Shown piece by piece: positions 52,600 to 63,109 of a stretch of DNA of 64,000 bases; position 1 is the first letter of the stretch, and the number at the start of each line of letters is the position of its first letter. Where the stretch lies: positions 223,003,001-223,067,000 of the forward strand of contig JAUMIR010000004.1 in NCBI GenBank assembly GCA_030847615.1, in the 5' to 3' direction. Made by a program: the position numbers and the translations under genes. The stretch is from Gambelia wislizenii (taxonomy: Eukaryota > Chordata > Lepidosauria > Squamata > Crotaphytidae). Under the pieces are notes generated by a model that saw nothing but the letters and a program-made list of their open reading frames with translations, was not told where the DNA came from and did no database searches.

Positions 52600-54500
52600 T
52601 GCTTGGGGGAAAGGAAGTGCATTCTGTTGGTGATCAGGGCATGAGTGAACAAAATTTCTGTCAGGTTTGAGGGAGGGTTGAGCCAGAAAAGTTACTTAGT
52701 TAAGTATATTTAGGTTACTTAGTAGCTGATATGGAATGCTTGCCTACATTTCTGAAAGAGAAATAATGATATGATTTACATTGAGCTCCCAACCTAAACA
52801 TATTTTCTCTGAAGTAAATTCTACTGATTTTGGATGGTGCAGATAACTTTAAAGTAAGTGTGTATATGACTGCAGCTTTCTATTAATTTTCAATTTATGA
52901 TGCAATTCTAATTTGAAAATGCATTTCCTTCCAGTAAGCACCAGGGTCCGGCCAATGAGCGGGAGGAGGGTGACACAAAAGAGTTCATTTTATCCAGTCA
53001 AGTTTATTATACTACTAGAGGAGTGTGGAAATATAGAAACATGCAAATTCCAGCTTCTAAATGCTTATCAAAGTCACAGAAGCTTTGTCCTCTGGTGCTT
53101 GTGGTCACTCTATTTAAGCCTTTGCTTTATATATATATATATAAGCACAGTCTAGAAAGATATTCACCATCACCATGCTCTTTGTATCATAATATCTGTA
53201 ACTCCAACATGTAGAGGCCAACATAAATAGGGTATTACACATTGAAGACCTCTACCTCAGGCACCATTTTATTAGAACTAGTGTTTACATCAAATGATAT
53301 ATCCTAAGTACTTTATATTAAGCTTGAACAAATCATTTGCCTCAGGATTCAACTGTTGTGCCATCAAAATCTAATCCTGTTGTGGAATTATTACTCTTTT
53401 TACTGCCAAACCAAACATGGTGCAATCAGTACCTGTTAAAATGGAAAAAATTAACACTTGAGGTTGCTTGTTTCATTTTTTTTTTAATGTGAAAATGCCT
53501 GAGAATATACAAATAGTGTGTCTTCTATCTGTCCATTCATCTTTAATGGATGCAGCACCTATGTTTTCACTCTGTAGAGAACTGATGCTGTACAATTGGA
53601 ACATGCCCTTTTAAATTATACCAGCTTGGCTGGTTTAAAAACCAATAAAACTCTCATTGGCATCAGACTGAAGCAAATCTAACCATGTCATTAGCACATG
53701 CTAAGTTCTGAAATTCTGAAGAGAACAGTATTTGGGAGTTAGATAAGTTAGGCTCTTCAAAAATGTAAATATTTTATGCAGAGTTTGGACTTGTTCACTT
53801 TTTGGATTAGAATTCCTAGCGGCTGTTCTGCCTGGGGACTTCTGGGGGCTGTAGTCCAAAAAAGTAACATTTCCAATCACTGTTTTAATGTATTTAAATG
53901 TATTAAAATATATTTTAAGTTAAGCAAAGTACACTACACTACAGTGATTTGGCCTTTAGTGTTGCAGTCTGAAGAAGTGCTTTTCAGAAGTAAAGTGTCT
54001 GTTTATTAATGTTTGGATGACTACATCATCAATTTCAGTGAATAATAAATGATGATAATGATACAATAAGGACAAAAACTGATTTCAATCATCATAATTA
54101 ATGGCCAGACTTCTGTATCATCTACTTAGTTTATAAGGTCAATAAGATTTTTCAAAATCCTAAGTAATATCCTCTATACAGCTGTCCCCTCTTATGCCTT
54201 CTTTTCCAAAGAGTTGCACTTTCAGTGGGTTGTTAGAATGTGATTTTCTGGGGGAGAAATGTACGTCCTCCTCACATACACAGTATCACTTTCCAATACA
54301 AAACGGTACAAAATCTAGTGGCAGAGTACTGGAAACAGCAGGGATACAGCCCCTGATGGGGTCAAAGGAAGTCAATGTACCACCCTTGTGAAGTTGACCA
54401 CCCCAGTATAGATGATGTTCATACCCCTGAGAGACAGATTTAGTCATGTTTTCAGTTCTCCATGTAACCACAAGAATGCCTGACTTTCACCACCCCAGTA
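52600..54500. other. Unassigned, mostly unique sequence
   Basis: No gene was recognised. 53795-53890 has words (CTGGGGACTTCTGGGGGCTG, TAGTCCAAAAAAGTAACATT) of a degenerate lizard palindromic repeat also seen at about 59000. A short (TA)n is at 53131-53142. Confidence 0.4.
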
Positions 54501-54526
54501 TTGTTCAAAAAGAAATAGAAACATAA

Positions 54527-55130
54527 GTGTCATGAAAACAAGCTTTTTGTGAATTCAACAGCCCTGTTACTTGCGGTCTGTCACTTCTGTTACCTACCCC
54601 TGTGTGTATCTGAAATGGTCTAGTCCAGGTCACTTTAGCCTGTTCATGTGCAAGCAGTCTAGAAGTTAGAAGCCACTTGTGAGAGGTATCACATAGAATC
54701 CTACTAGAAGGTTCAAGGCTTTTGCTTCCTGGTTGGCTAACCAATCCAACATGGTTCTTGAAGTCAGCAGGGATAAAATACCCAGACCCACCCAATCTGC
54801 CACCACCTTTTCCCAGATTCCTTGCTTACTGCAATGTGCCTTCTTTTATGTTGTGTAATTGGAGTTAGCCATGTGCACCAGTGTAGAACCTTGTACCTTG
54901 TATGCATTTATGTTCCTGGGGTTTGAGAATCCTGCCTGTAGTAGTGATATGTATAACTAGTTATGTATCATTTTGTTAGGTTTGCCTGTTGTAACATAAT
55001 TCTCAGAGAAAGTTCTTGCTTGTATAGATATAGTACTTATCCCCTTTTCCTCACCCCGTGGAAATAAAGGAAATAAAACCATCTCCTTATTTTGATGTTG
55101 ATCTCAGGCTACCTGGTACTCAGTTCAGGC
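54527..55130 (+). mobile_element. Candidate LTR or LTR fragment
   Basis: A CCAAT (54741-54745) lies about 28 bp before the TATA-like ATAAAATA (54773-54780), and two AATAAA signals (55063-55068, 55072-55077) follow about 290 bp later. That is the promoter-then-polyadenylation order of a U3-R-U5 LTR. A possible left end is TGTCATGAAAAC at 54527, but no right end with matching duplication was found. No gag-pol or env sequence adjoins it. It could instead be an ordinary unique region with chance motifs. Confidence 0.35.
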
Positions 55131-55715
55131 CTGGCCATTTGCTTCTCTTTCTGGTCTTATGTCTAATGTTCTAGAGGAGTGGGTGCAAAATTGACTCACC
55201 AAAAATATATTCAGCACCTTAGAGAGCTCGCTTAAGGCTATCTAAAACCCAGACTGGATTCACCACCGCCCTGACATGGGTGTCACCAGCTGCCACTGCT
55301 GGTTCCTAGGATCTTAAGAGTATCCAGTATAGATCTGGCTTTCTCCTGGCTCAGGTTGAGCAGATATTAATAGGGGTAGTGGCAGTATACCTGATTTGGG
55401 GTTGGGGTTGACCTTTGGATTAGTTGGTTACAAAAAGACTTAGCTTAGTGGTTTTATGAGCCATCCACTAGACTGAAGACCCCCACCTATAATGACAGTA
55501 ACTTCCATGCTGGTTCCTAGAATCTAGCACAGCTTGCACAGTTTCTGAGTGGAATCAGATACAGCTTGCACAAGTTCAAGCACTTCACTGGGGACTGGAA
55601 GAGAAAGGGGTTGCCACCAAATATTAGGTAAATCAGCTGTGCAAGCAGAACTATTTCATACAAGGTTGTGGAATACATTTTAAAATGCACCATCATTGCA
55701 AAGTAAACACAGACA
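55131..55715. other. Unassigned sequence
   Basis: No gene or clear repeat was recognised. CTCTAGAATCT-type words recur loosely (TGGTTCCTAGGATCT at 55302, TGGTTCCTAGAATCT at 55512). Confidence 0.35.
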
Positions 55716-55719
55716 CCTT

Positions 55720-56351
55720 GGGGTTGTCTATATAGTGAAAATACCCCTCATAGAAATTGCTTGGAAAACAATCTGTCTTAGTGGGATCCTGCATTGTCTC
55801 ACAATGTTGTGAAGGAGGGGAACCAAAAAGAGTAAAAAGTATGCGGGAAAAGCATTTGCGGCTTTTCCCGACTTCTTTAAAAAAGCCCCATGTGGTATGT
55901 GCATTCTTGCTTGTTAAAACAAATGACTTGACATGTATCGCTTCCCCATACAAGAGGAAACACAAACATGATTGGCCAGACGAGTGCAGGGGGTGGGACT
56001 GGGTTACAGGACAAGTGCCCACTGCTGCCATGTTGGATTTTTCCCTTAGCAAGTGATCACTAAGGTAATAAAATGGGGAATTTGTGTTATCTTTTTCACT
56101 CTTGTTTTTTTTGAAAGAAATATTGTGCACACAATATTGCTTGTGTGCACCATAGAAATAGTTGTTGTTGGGTTTTTTTAAGTTTGGCAGTGGCAGATTT
56201 AAAAATGCAAGCAATCCACTCGTGGCTGCTATCTTAGCTACAGGCATGCAAAGTTTATGGGGCTGTAAAACCATTAAGACAGGTTGCAGCTGCTGCAACT
56301 TGCTATTATGTGGAGCAATCTGGTTTTTTTTCCCTTCATGTAGACAAGCCC
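55720..56351 (+). mobile_element. 632-bp Harbinger-like TIR element with promoter/donor block, copy E3
   Basis: GGGGTTGTCTATATAGTGAA at the left and CATGTAGACAAGCCC at the right are inverted repeats. The flanks CTT and CTA fit a 3-bp duplication with one change. In plus orientation it shows ATTGG (55971-55975), GCAGGGGGTGGGAC (55987-56000), GCTGCCATGTTGGATTTTT (from 56024) and AAGGTAATA (donor-like, 56062-56070), the same order as E1 and E2 on their minus strands. A local palindrome CATTTGCGGCTTTTCCCG lies near 55853. Non-coding. Confidence 0.75.
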
Positions 56352-56352
56352 C

Positions 56353-57595
56353 TAGATTTCTTACCAGAAAATAATGCAGCAGGATGCGGGGGAGCAGGAA
56401 GGTAAAATTAAAATGTCCTTTTCCTGTTCCTGTGGTCTCTTCCAGTGGCTGTTGTATATTTATTCTCCTTAAATTTATGGATTGTTTGCAATCTCAGGTC
56501 AGTCTCAGCACACATTGCTTTATAAATACTGTGAGCCTATAGTAAAGTCCTCTGTTATTGGTTGGATATATCAAACCACAATGCCTGTCTGACATGTTAT
56601 TCTAAAAATCACTCTTGAGTTTCCCTCAATCTTCAGATTCTTGGGCTCATTTACTGGAGAAAGGCAAAGCAATGAGCATGGCCAAGTATCTCTCAAAGAT
56701 ACTGTGTACAATTAAGAAAGAACCACCACCCAGAGAGTTCGCTCAGCTTCCTCACAGCAGACTGCCTTACAATCTTAGGTTTGCTGGTTCATTTGTTAAA
56801 GAAGTCTCACAACAAACCTGTGATATGGGTTAATATCAGTAGTGAATGTGAGCAGATGGCAGCACTATTCATTGCAAGAGTAACTTTCAACTGCTGGTCC
56901 AATTGGCTTCTCTATGTAGAACAGGGAAACAGCACCATCTTATCCATCACCACAGGCAGCAAATGTCTTAGATTGTCCCTGCCAGAACTCCCATTATGTT
57001 GGGTCCCAACTGGAATTATAAACTGCATGATGAACATGGGGCAAAACACCCTGCTCATTTTCACTACTAAGTATAACCTTATTTCCATTTTACAAATAGA
57101 AACCACAGGCTAAAGCTGTATATGGCAGATCAGTATATGTTTATGGTATATGAAAGACTATGGTAATATGGCAAATATGTTTATGGTATGAAGGGCTGTG
57201 ATAATCTGTAGCAAGGCAAACTATGCTCCTGTGCAAAAAGAAGCAGCAACTGAACTCAACCTGCATAATTTATTCAAATTAAGTGCATTTACATAACTTA
57301 TTCTACTTCTTTTCGTTACTAGATTGGACAAAGAGGGCGGAAGCTCATTCCCTTGGCTAGTAGAAATCTTCTTCAGTCCCATGCATTCTTTCTGTGGTTT
57401 CTCTAAGCATTTTCCACATATTTCAAGCCTGTCTTCACACTCATGATGGCTGGAAACTTAAGGTTATTGTTTCTATTATAAAAAGCTAGATCCTATGAAA
57501 GCCAAATGCAGTGCCCAGTATGTGTTTGTGTGTTTATTCTGCATTTGATGGAGCTATAGAATGCACAAAGGAGGAGGAGGACTTCTCTCTCTCTC
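56353..57595. other. Unassigned, mostly unique sequence
   Basis: No gene or clear repeat was recognised beyond a (TC)n at 57583-57599. A loosely repeated word TATGTTTATGGTAT occurs at 57134 and 57177. Confidence 0.35.
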
Positions 57596-57600
57596 TCTCA

Positions 57601-57692
57601 TTTGCGTATGTGCCTTAAAGTTGCCTGTCAACTAATGGTGACCCCATGAATGTCATAGGGTTTTCTTAGGCAAGGAATACTCTCAAACCTTG
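57601..57692 (-). mobile_element. 5S-type SINE tail fragment, inverse
   Basis: TATGTGCCTTAAAGTTGCCT, GTCAACTAATGGTGACCCC, ATGAATGTCATAGGGTTTTC and TTAGGCAAGGAATACTC are the LINE-type tail and body of the 5S SINE. The 5S head is missing. Confidence 0.75.
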
Positions 57693-57694
57693 CT

Positions 57695-58990
57695 CTAATT
57701 CTCTCTTACCATAGAGCTGTATATGGCCAGCAGATATCTCTTGAGTCTTCCTGCATAACCCACAAGACCAAAAAAAAGCCAAACACACAGTCATTTAATT
57801 CTTCATTTTAAAAAAGAAGGGTCAAATACCATATTCCTATTAATAGAAAGAAAGGATAACAATATTTTTAGCATTTAAAATAGCTAGTTACAGTTGCTAG
57901 TGCTGACTTTGTGGGTATTTTGATGCCTTACCCAGAATGCAACATTCACCAAGGGTTCTTCTGTTCTTTTGGTGACCTCTGTTCATTCTGAAACAACATG
58001 GGCAGTGGAGCAACCTCTTGAGATGGATGGGTTTTTCTTTTCTTTTTTTAAAAAAATATGATTTTAAACATAGTGCTTAATTCTGCACTGCTACCATGGA
58101 CTTTGTGTGTGGTGACTTGGTGGCTGCCGAAGGCAAAATACATTCTAAAATATCCACATGAGGAGAGAAGGGAATTTCTTTCAATCTGAGGTCACATACT
58201 GTGGGCAAAGCATGGAGATACAAAACGGAAGTGTCCAGATGAAGAACATTCATGAAGAGTCATGTCAAGAGGCAGCTATAAATATGGTGGCCTTCTACAT
58301 GTTCGTAAATTGGTGTTGTTGATTTGCATTTTATAAAGCATTTATTGTTGGTCAAAAGGAGGTGTCTATAAAGATCCAGGAGAGGCTGCTGTAGGCTGGA
58401 GAAGCCAACCGATTAAAATTCACAGAAGGTTTTGCTAGCTTTATATCAAGGGAAATAAATTCTGCTGCCCCACCCCTTTGAAGTCATTGCTAAAATGATT
58501 TTAATGCAGTAGATTGTACCCCAAGCTGGTTTTTATTAGAACATTCATATCACCTCAGACTCAATGGCATCCATTCATGCTGTCAGCTGCCACTCATTAA
58601 GGCTAGGAAAACCAAGTGATATACACACATCTGTGAAACTCTTCTGGCTCATTTATGTAAATGATGTAAGGGAGCACAGTGTCCATTTTGTGGACATTGC
58701 AGGTATGGGAACTCCTGTACTCATATATACTCTCACACACACACACATACAGGCCCAACCAGAGGTGTAGCAATACAAGGGGCCAATGGGGGCATTGCCC
58801 ATCAAATGATAATTTGCCCCCAAGAAATTTTCTTTTGGTTAAATCTTGAATTTTCTGCACACACACACACAGTTTTCTTCTCTGTCCACCCAGTGAAAAA
58901 CACTCCTGGGCCCAATATAAATTTCTCTCTGAGTTTCCTCATTTCTAGATCTTGGGGCTTGGACAACTTAAGACCTTTGCTGGAGCAAAG
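57695..58990. other. Unassigned sequence
   Basis: No gene was recognised. Short (AC)n runs are at about 58733-58746 and 58859-58871. Confidence 0.35.
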
Positions 58991-58994
58991 CTTG

Positions 58995-59090
58995 GATAAG
59001 TTACTTTTCTCAGTTATGATTCCCACTGGCCATGCTGGCTAGGGGATTCTAGGAGCTGTAGTCCACAAAGTCACTTTTCCACATTCTATA
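58995..59090. mobile_element. Degenerate palindromic lizard repeat
   Basis: AAGTTACTTTTCTCAG and GATTCCCACTGGCCATGCTG at the left, GGGGATTCTAGGAGCTGTAG and AAAGTCACTTTTCC at the right. The layout is that of a common 'attctgggagctgtagtcc' repeat; relatives are at about 34868, 53795, 62240 and 63795. Confidence 0.45.
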
Positions 59091-59149
59091 CTGTTCCAGT
59101 GAAAAACTGACATTTGGTAATGCACACACCAGTTGGGTGAGTTTGGTAT

Positions 59150-59294
59150 TGGTTTTTAACACATTGGCCATGGTTATGTAAGAGCAAGGTACCGTTGTAA
59201 TCATGGAGTTTTTATGCTGTAAGCCGTCCCGATTGCGTTGCAGAAGGGCGGGATAGAAATAAATATTAGTAGTAGTAGTAGTAGTAGTAGTAGT
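59150..59294 (+). mobile_element. L2-group LINE tail with (TAG)n
   Basis: TGCTGTAAGCCGTCCCGATT and GAAGGGCGGGATAGAAATAA form the standard tail, followed by (TAG)n at 59266-59294. Confidence 0.75.
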
Positions 59295-60575
59295 ATTCAC
59301 TCAGTTATTTTCTTTTGCCATCATCCCTAGAGCCTATGGAAAAGTGTGCCCCTGTGCCTGCTCTATCCAGCAGTCTAGCTTCAGGGCTTTTGCAGCTGCC
59401 CAGGGAACATTCCCTCATAATTGTGGGTTGCTCACTTTAGTTCTCTCTTGCACTATTTAGAAGATTCCTGATAACAGGGCAACAGAAGTACATGTTAATG
59501 AATCTTTCACTTCCGGAGTTCATGTGGAGATCATTTTGAAAAGCCTCTCCACCACTCTGTGTGGTCCCGCTTACCAGGTTAATGACTGCGAATTGCGACA
59601 GCTACATGAAACTAGGTTGTCCAAAGAATTCCAGTGGCTAGCCAACCTATCAGAATGGCAACAGTGATTTAACTCTTATGCGTTAAAATGTTATTCACCA
59701 GAGAAATCACACTGGTTTGACTAACAACAGAGGAATTGCTGTATATTTATCCTGAGCAACAGACCCAGTGTGCATCATTCCTATTAAAATGTCAACATAA
59801 AGTATTGCTCATACCCAGCCCTTTAAAAATTTATTTTGCATTGCATTTCTAGCATGTAAATAAATATTTCTAAACCAGTACATAAACATTTGGGGGTTTT
59901 ATAGGCACTTTAATTCACTAGACCTGATGTGACCTCCCATGTTAGTGTAAAACCTTGAATTATTTTATTTGCAGTTTGTGAAATCCGCTCTTCTCTGAAC
60001 TCCAGTTTGTAAAAAAAAAAAAAAAAATCCATTAAAATGACACAGAAAGCAATCTTACCACCCACACATAAACACACAATCAAGTGTAGACAGTTTAGGT
60101 GGTTAATCTCTCCAGTGTAAGGCAACCCAAGGGCCCCATTATACCCATAGAAAGTGCTATGGGTATATGGGTCCTACTGCTGGTGGTGTTAATGGGACTG
60201 AAGAAGCCTTGAATCCGAAGCCCTTCTAGTTCCCTGTGAAACCCCAGGATTGGGACCCTCAGTTATGCCAGCCTGAGACTGACCTAGTTAAATTCCCCTC
60301 CAACAGAAACTGGGGAAGGATTTAAAATAAAGAAGCACCAGGAAGGAGGGGGTGAATAACAACAATACCCATTTCCCACCCAAAAGGACTCAGACTTTCA
60401 TTCTCCACTCCAGAAAAAAAAATAATCTGTGAGACTTCGACTCTATATGCTCCTTACCTGGTAGTAAATCTCATTGAAATTAATAGCATACCCTCAAACT
60501 ATCCCAGTTAGGCAGGGACAGTCCTAATTAAGCCTCTGCCAACCACACCCTTCCTCCCAGCCTAAATATCCTAAA
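59295..60575. other. Unassigned, mostly unique sequence with a candidate conserved element
   Basis: No gene was recognised. 59460-60060 is repeat-free apart from an A17 run (60010-60027) and rich in words such as TTGCATTGCATTTCTAGC and AATTATTTTATTTGCAGTTT; it looks like a possible conserved non-coding element. Confidence 0.4.
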
Positions 60576-60579
60576 GGGA

Positions 60580-60791
60580 CAACATCCTGTCTGATCTTAG
60601 AAGCTAAGCAGGGTGAGCCCTACTTAGTACTTGGATGGGAGACCAGCAATGAATACTCAGGTGCTGTAGGGTATATTTCAGAGAAAGGAACTGGGAAAAC
60701 CACCTCTAAGTATGCCTTGCCTAAGAAAACCCTATGAAATTCATGGGGTCACCATATGTTAACAGGCAACTTGAAGACACACACACAGAGA
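60580..60791 (+). mobile_element. 5S-rRNA-derived SINE with LINE-type tail, plus orientation
   Basis: Head: CCTGTCTGATCTTAGAAGCT, AAGCAGGGTGAGCCC and CTTAGTACTTGGATGGGAGA (5S internal promoter boxes A, IE and C). Body: GGTGCTGTAGGGTATATTTC and ACCACCTCTAAGTATGCC. Tail: GGGGTCACCATATGTTAACA and GGCAACTTGAAGACAC with (AC)n. It is the best copy in the window and shows the 5S-then-BovB-like layout. Confidence 0.85.
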
Positions 60792-60970
60792 CACTTTTCC
60801 AGCTGCTCTTAAAATGTCTTGATTTATTTCTCCTTCTCCTGCGTTACCCCTTTGTCCTTAACTTACTTCACTGGCTGCAAGCTGAAGTGCTAAAGTGGGA
60901 AAGCAGTTTGTATTCAATTAACTGAGCAGGGTGGAAATGAGAGGAGATCTTGGCCATCCCTGTAGACTCA

Positions 60971-61277
60971 GGAGATTATCAGATGCTTGAAAAAGCCCCA
61001 AAGGAGCTCGTAGAATGACGTGACTGTACTGAGAACGGGTCCCAATATTACACAACGTCGTCCTCCTCATGTGCTTGCTCTGTCCTCCCTCTGTGCTGAT
61101 TAGTGGGAAACTCCCACAAATGAAAAGCAATGCCTTTTTATGTCTCATCAGCATAGAGGAAGGAGGGAGCAAGCACACCAGGATGACAACACATGCAGAG
61201 CTGGGAACCATTCCCAGTACATAACGTTGTTCTCATGAGCTCCTTGGGGGCTTTCTTCAAGCATCTGATAATCTCCT
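60971..61277. mobile_element. 307-bp palindromic TIR element (GGAGATTATC ends)
   Basis: GGAGATTATCAGATGCTTGA at the left and TCAAGCATCTGATAATCTCC at the right, continuing inward with AGCCCCAAAGGAGCTC and GAGCTCCTTGGGGGCT, then further arms (ATGTGCTTGCTCTGTCC, GGGAGCAAGCACACCAGG). The termini match those of the element at 32765 but the interior differs. The flanks TCA and TTG do not give a clear duplication. Confidence 0.78.
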
Positions 61278-61569
61278 TGGGCAAAAGCAAACTGCTGCAG
61301 CCCCTCCTAGCTTGTCTGTTCTTCCTCATGGCTCGCTTTTGCCATCTTGACCACACTCTGGTGCTGCTTGGCCACACATAAGGTTCATCTGTGAAATGCT
61401 GGAGCCTTTCTTCTGAATAGACAAGCACAGCCTTGCATTGCAGCCATGCAGATTCAGTCCTCCCTTGTATACTGTGATGACCAAGTTGTGTGCCCCTGTT
61501 GTTGTCTGTTGAAGTTACTGGTCTTATGGACCAGCTCTGGACTGACACAGACCATTGGAACACTGAGGT

Positions 61570-61716
61570 CAGTGAGGCTGCAAGTACCTTTTCAAAGTTA
61601 AAGAACTCCTATAATCCTCTACCTGAGAATCTCTAATTAATATTGCCAAGGATTGAACCTGGGATTTCCGTATACAATAACTGTGCTCTACCAGTGATCT
61701 ACAGCCCTTCCTCTAA
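61570..61716 (-). mobile_element. tRNA-derived SINE, inverse
   Basis: Reverse body AATCCTCTACCTGAGAATCT, reverse B box GGATTGAACCTGGGA and reverse A box GCTCTACCAGTGATCTACAG. Same type as at 21536. Confidence 0.65.
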
Positions 61717-61794
61717 TCTTTGCCACCATCTCTTTTATTGCTTCATGCTTGTTGAGCTTTAAGGCTGCATAACAGTCAGGTGGTACATTTATAG

Positions 61795-62091
61795 GAGTCA
61801 GCATGGCATAGTGGTTTGAGTATTGGACTATGACTCTAGAGACCAGGGTTTGAATCGCCACTCAGCCATGAAAAACCCCTGGGTGGCCTTGGGCAAGTCA
61901 CATACTCTAAGGACTTTTTCGGACAAACAAAAAATAACACTAGCAGCCTCGCAACCTGGCAAGGCTGCTAGCATTAATTTTTGTTTGTCAGAAAAAGTCC
62001 TAAGCCTCAGAAAGCCCCATGATGAGTTGCCTCAGGGCTACCATAAGTGGGAAATGACTTGAAGGCACACCATCACCACCAACAACAACAA
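61795..62091 (+). mobile_element. Sauria-type SINE, full length, carrying a 90-bp palindrome
   Basis: Head GAGTCAGCATGGCATAGTGG (A box) and GACCAGGGTTTGAATCGCC (B box), then GGTGGCCTTGGGCAAGTCAC. After the inserted palindrome (61911-62000) it resumes with AAGCCTCAGAAAGCCCCATG and the tail TGGGAAATGACTTGAAGGCA with (AAC)n. Confidence 0.93.
61911..62000. mobile_element. 90-bp palindromic MITE inside the Sauria SINE
   Basis: The ends GGACTTTTTCGGACAAACAA and TTGTTTGTCAGAAAAAGTCC are inverted repeats, with inner arms CTAGCAGCCT and AGGCTGCTAG around a short loop. TAA is duplicated at 61908-61910 and 62001-62003. Other Sauria SINEs in the window lack it, so the insertion is certain. Harbinger-like by end sequence and duplication length. 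Confidence 0.93.
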
Positions 62092-62880
62092 CAGTATTTT
62101 TACAGGGATTTTCACATGAGGAGTCAATCTCTTGAATGTGCTCTATGTGGGAAAAAATGCACACAAGAAGAGTCCTTCTGGGTCAGAGCAAATCCAGTTT
62201 CAGAAGTGATGAACTTTTGGCCTTACAGATAGTTAAAACCACAGTCCCTTATCATTGGCCATGCTGAGTGGGGCAGGTGGAAGTTGTAGACCCAAACGGT
62301 TAGAGAAGATATTAATCCTTCTTACATCTAGTCAACCATCTTGTTTCCTGCCTTTTCCTTTCAGCCAAACCATCCTACCCTCAAGCAAAATTGATAACTG
62401 CTTTTGAAAAGTCTCACTATCCAAGTCTGCTTGCCATGCGACTCCAGGAGCCATTGTTGAGAAAACACAAGCTCCTTTGGATGCACCAAACCACCTTTGT
62501 ATCCTGCAGTTATGAGAGAAAAGAATTGGTAGCAAGCACACTGATATCCTTCTCTTAACAGTTCATGCTTCCCCTCAAAATCTAGAGCTTCCAGACTAGG
62601 GAGCTATGAAGGTTTCAGTTCTTAACAACCAGAGGAGATGTACGTATCTCATATGAAACGGAAGTGTATTTTACTTTCCCCTCAGCAGAGAATGTAGACA
62701 ATTGTTGGATTCAAAAGACTTGAATTTGTATACAGTGCAGCTTCAGTATAATTATCTAACTGTATGTTTTCCTAACTGCTGTAAAAAAAATACTTTCATA
62801 TTGTCACAAGCTGGAACTTTCTACCTAAAGAATAGTGAGTTTTGTCTTTAAAATCTAAGAAATGGTAGGGGTTTTTGTCT
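62092..62880. other. Unassigned sequence
   Basis: No gene was recognised; 62240-62290 has a remnant of the palindromic repeat noted at 58995. Confidence 0.35.
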
Positions 62881-62883
62881 TCA

Positions 62884-63106
62884 GCTACTGATGCACTGCA
62901 GAAATAATGCAGCTTGACACTGCTTTAACTGTCATGGCTCAATGCTATGGAATTCTGGGATTTGTAGTTTTGTGAGATATTTAGCCTTCTCTGTCAGAGA
63001 GCTCTGGTGCCACAGCAAACTACAAACCCCATGATTCCATACGATGGAGCCATGATAGTTAAAGCAGTGTCAAACTGCATTGTTTCTGCAGTGTGTCCAC
63101 AGCCTT
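62884..63106. mobile_element. About 220-bp palindromic MITE (CACTGCAGAAATAATGCAG type), copy 2
   Basis: GCACTGCAGAAATAATGCAG and AATGCTATGGAATTCTGGG at the left pair with CCCATGATTCCATACGATGG and GCATTGTTTCTGCAGTG at the right. The family is the same as at 11001. Confidence 0.75.
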
Positions 63107-63109
63107 TAT

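Noticed and set aside
55693..56298. A 201-codon minus-strand ORF
   Set aside because: It lies almost entirely in the E3 TIR element on the strand opposite to its promoter-like block and has no transposase motif.
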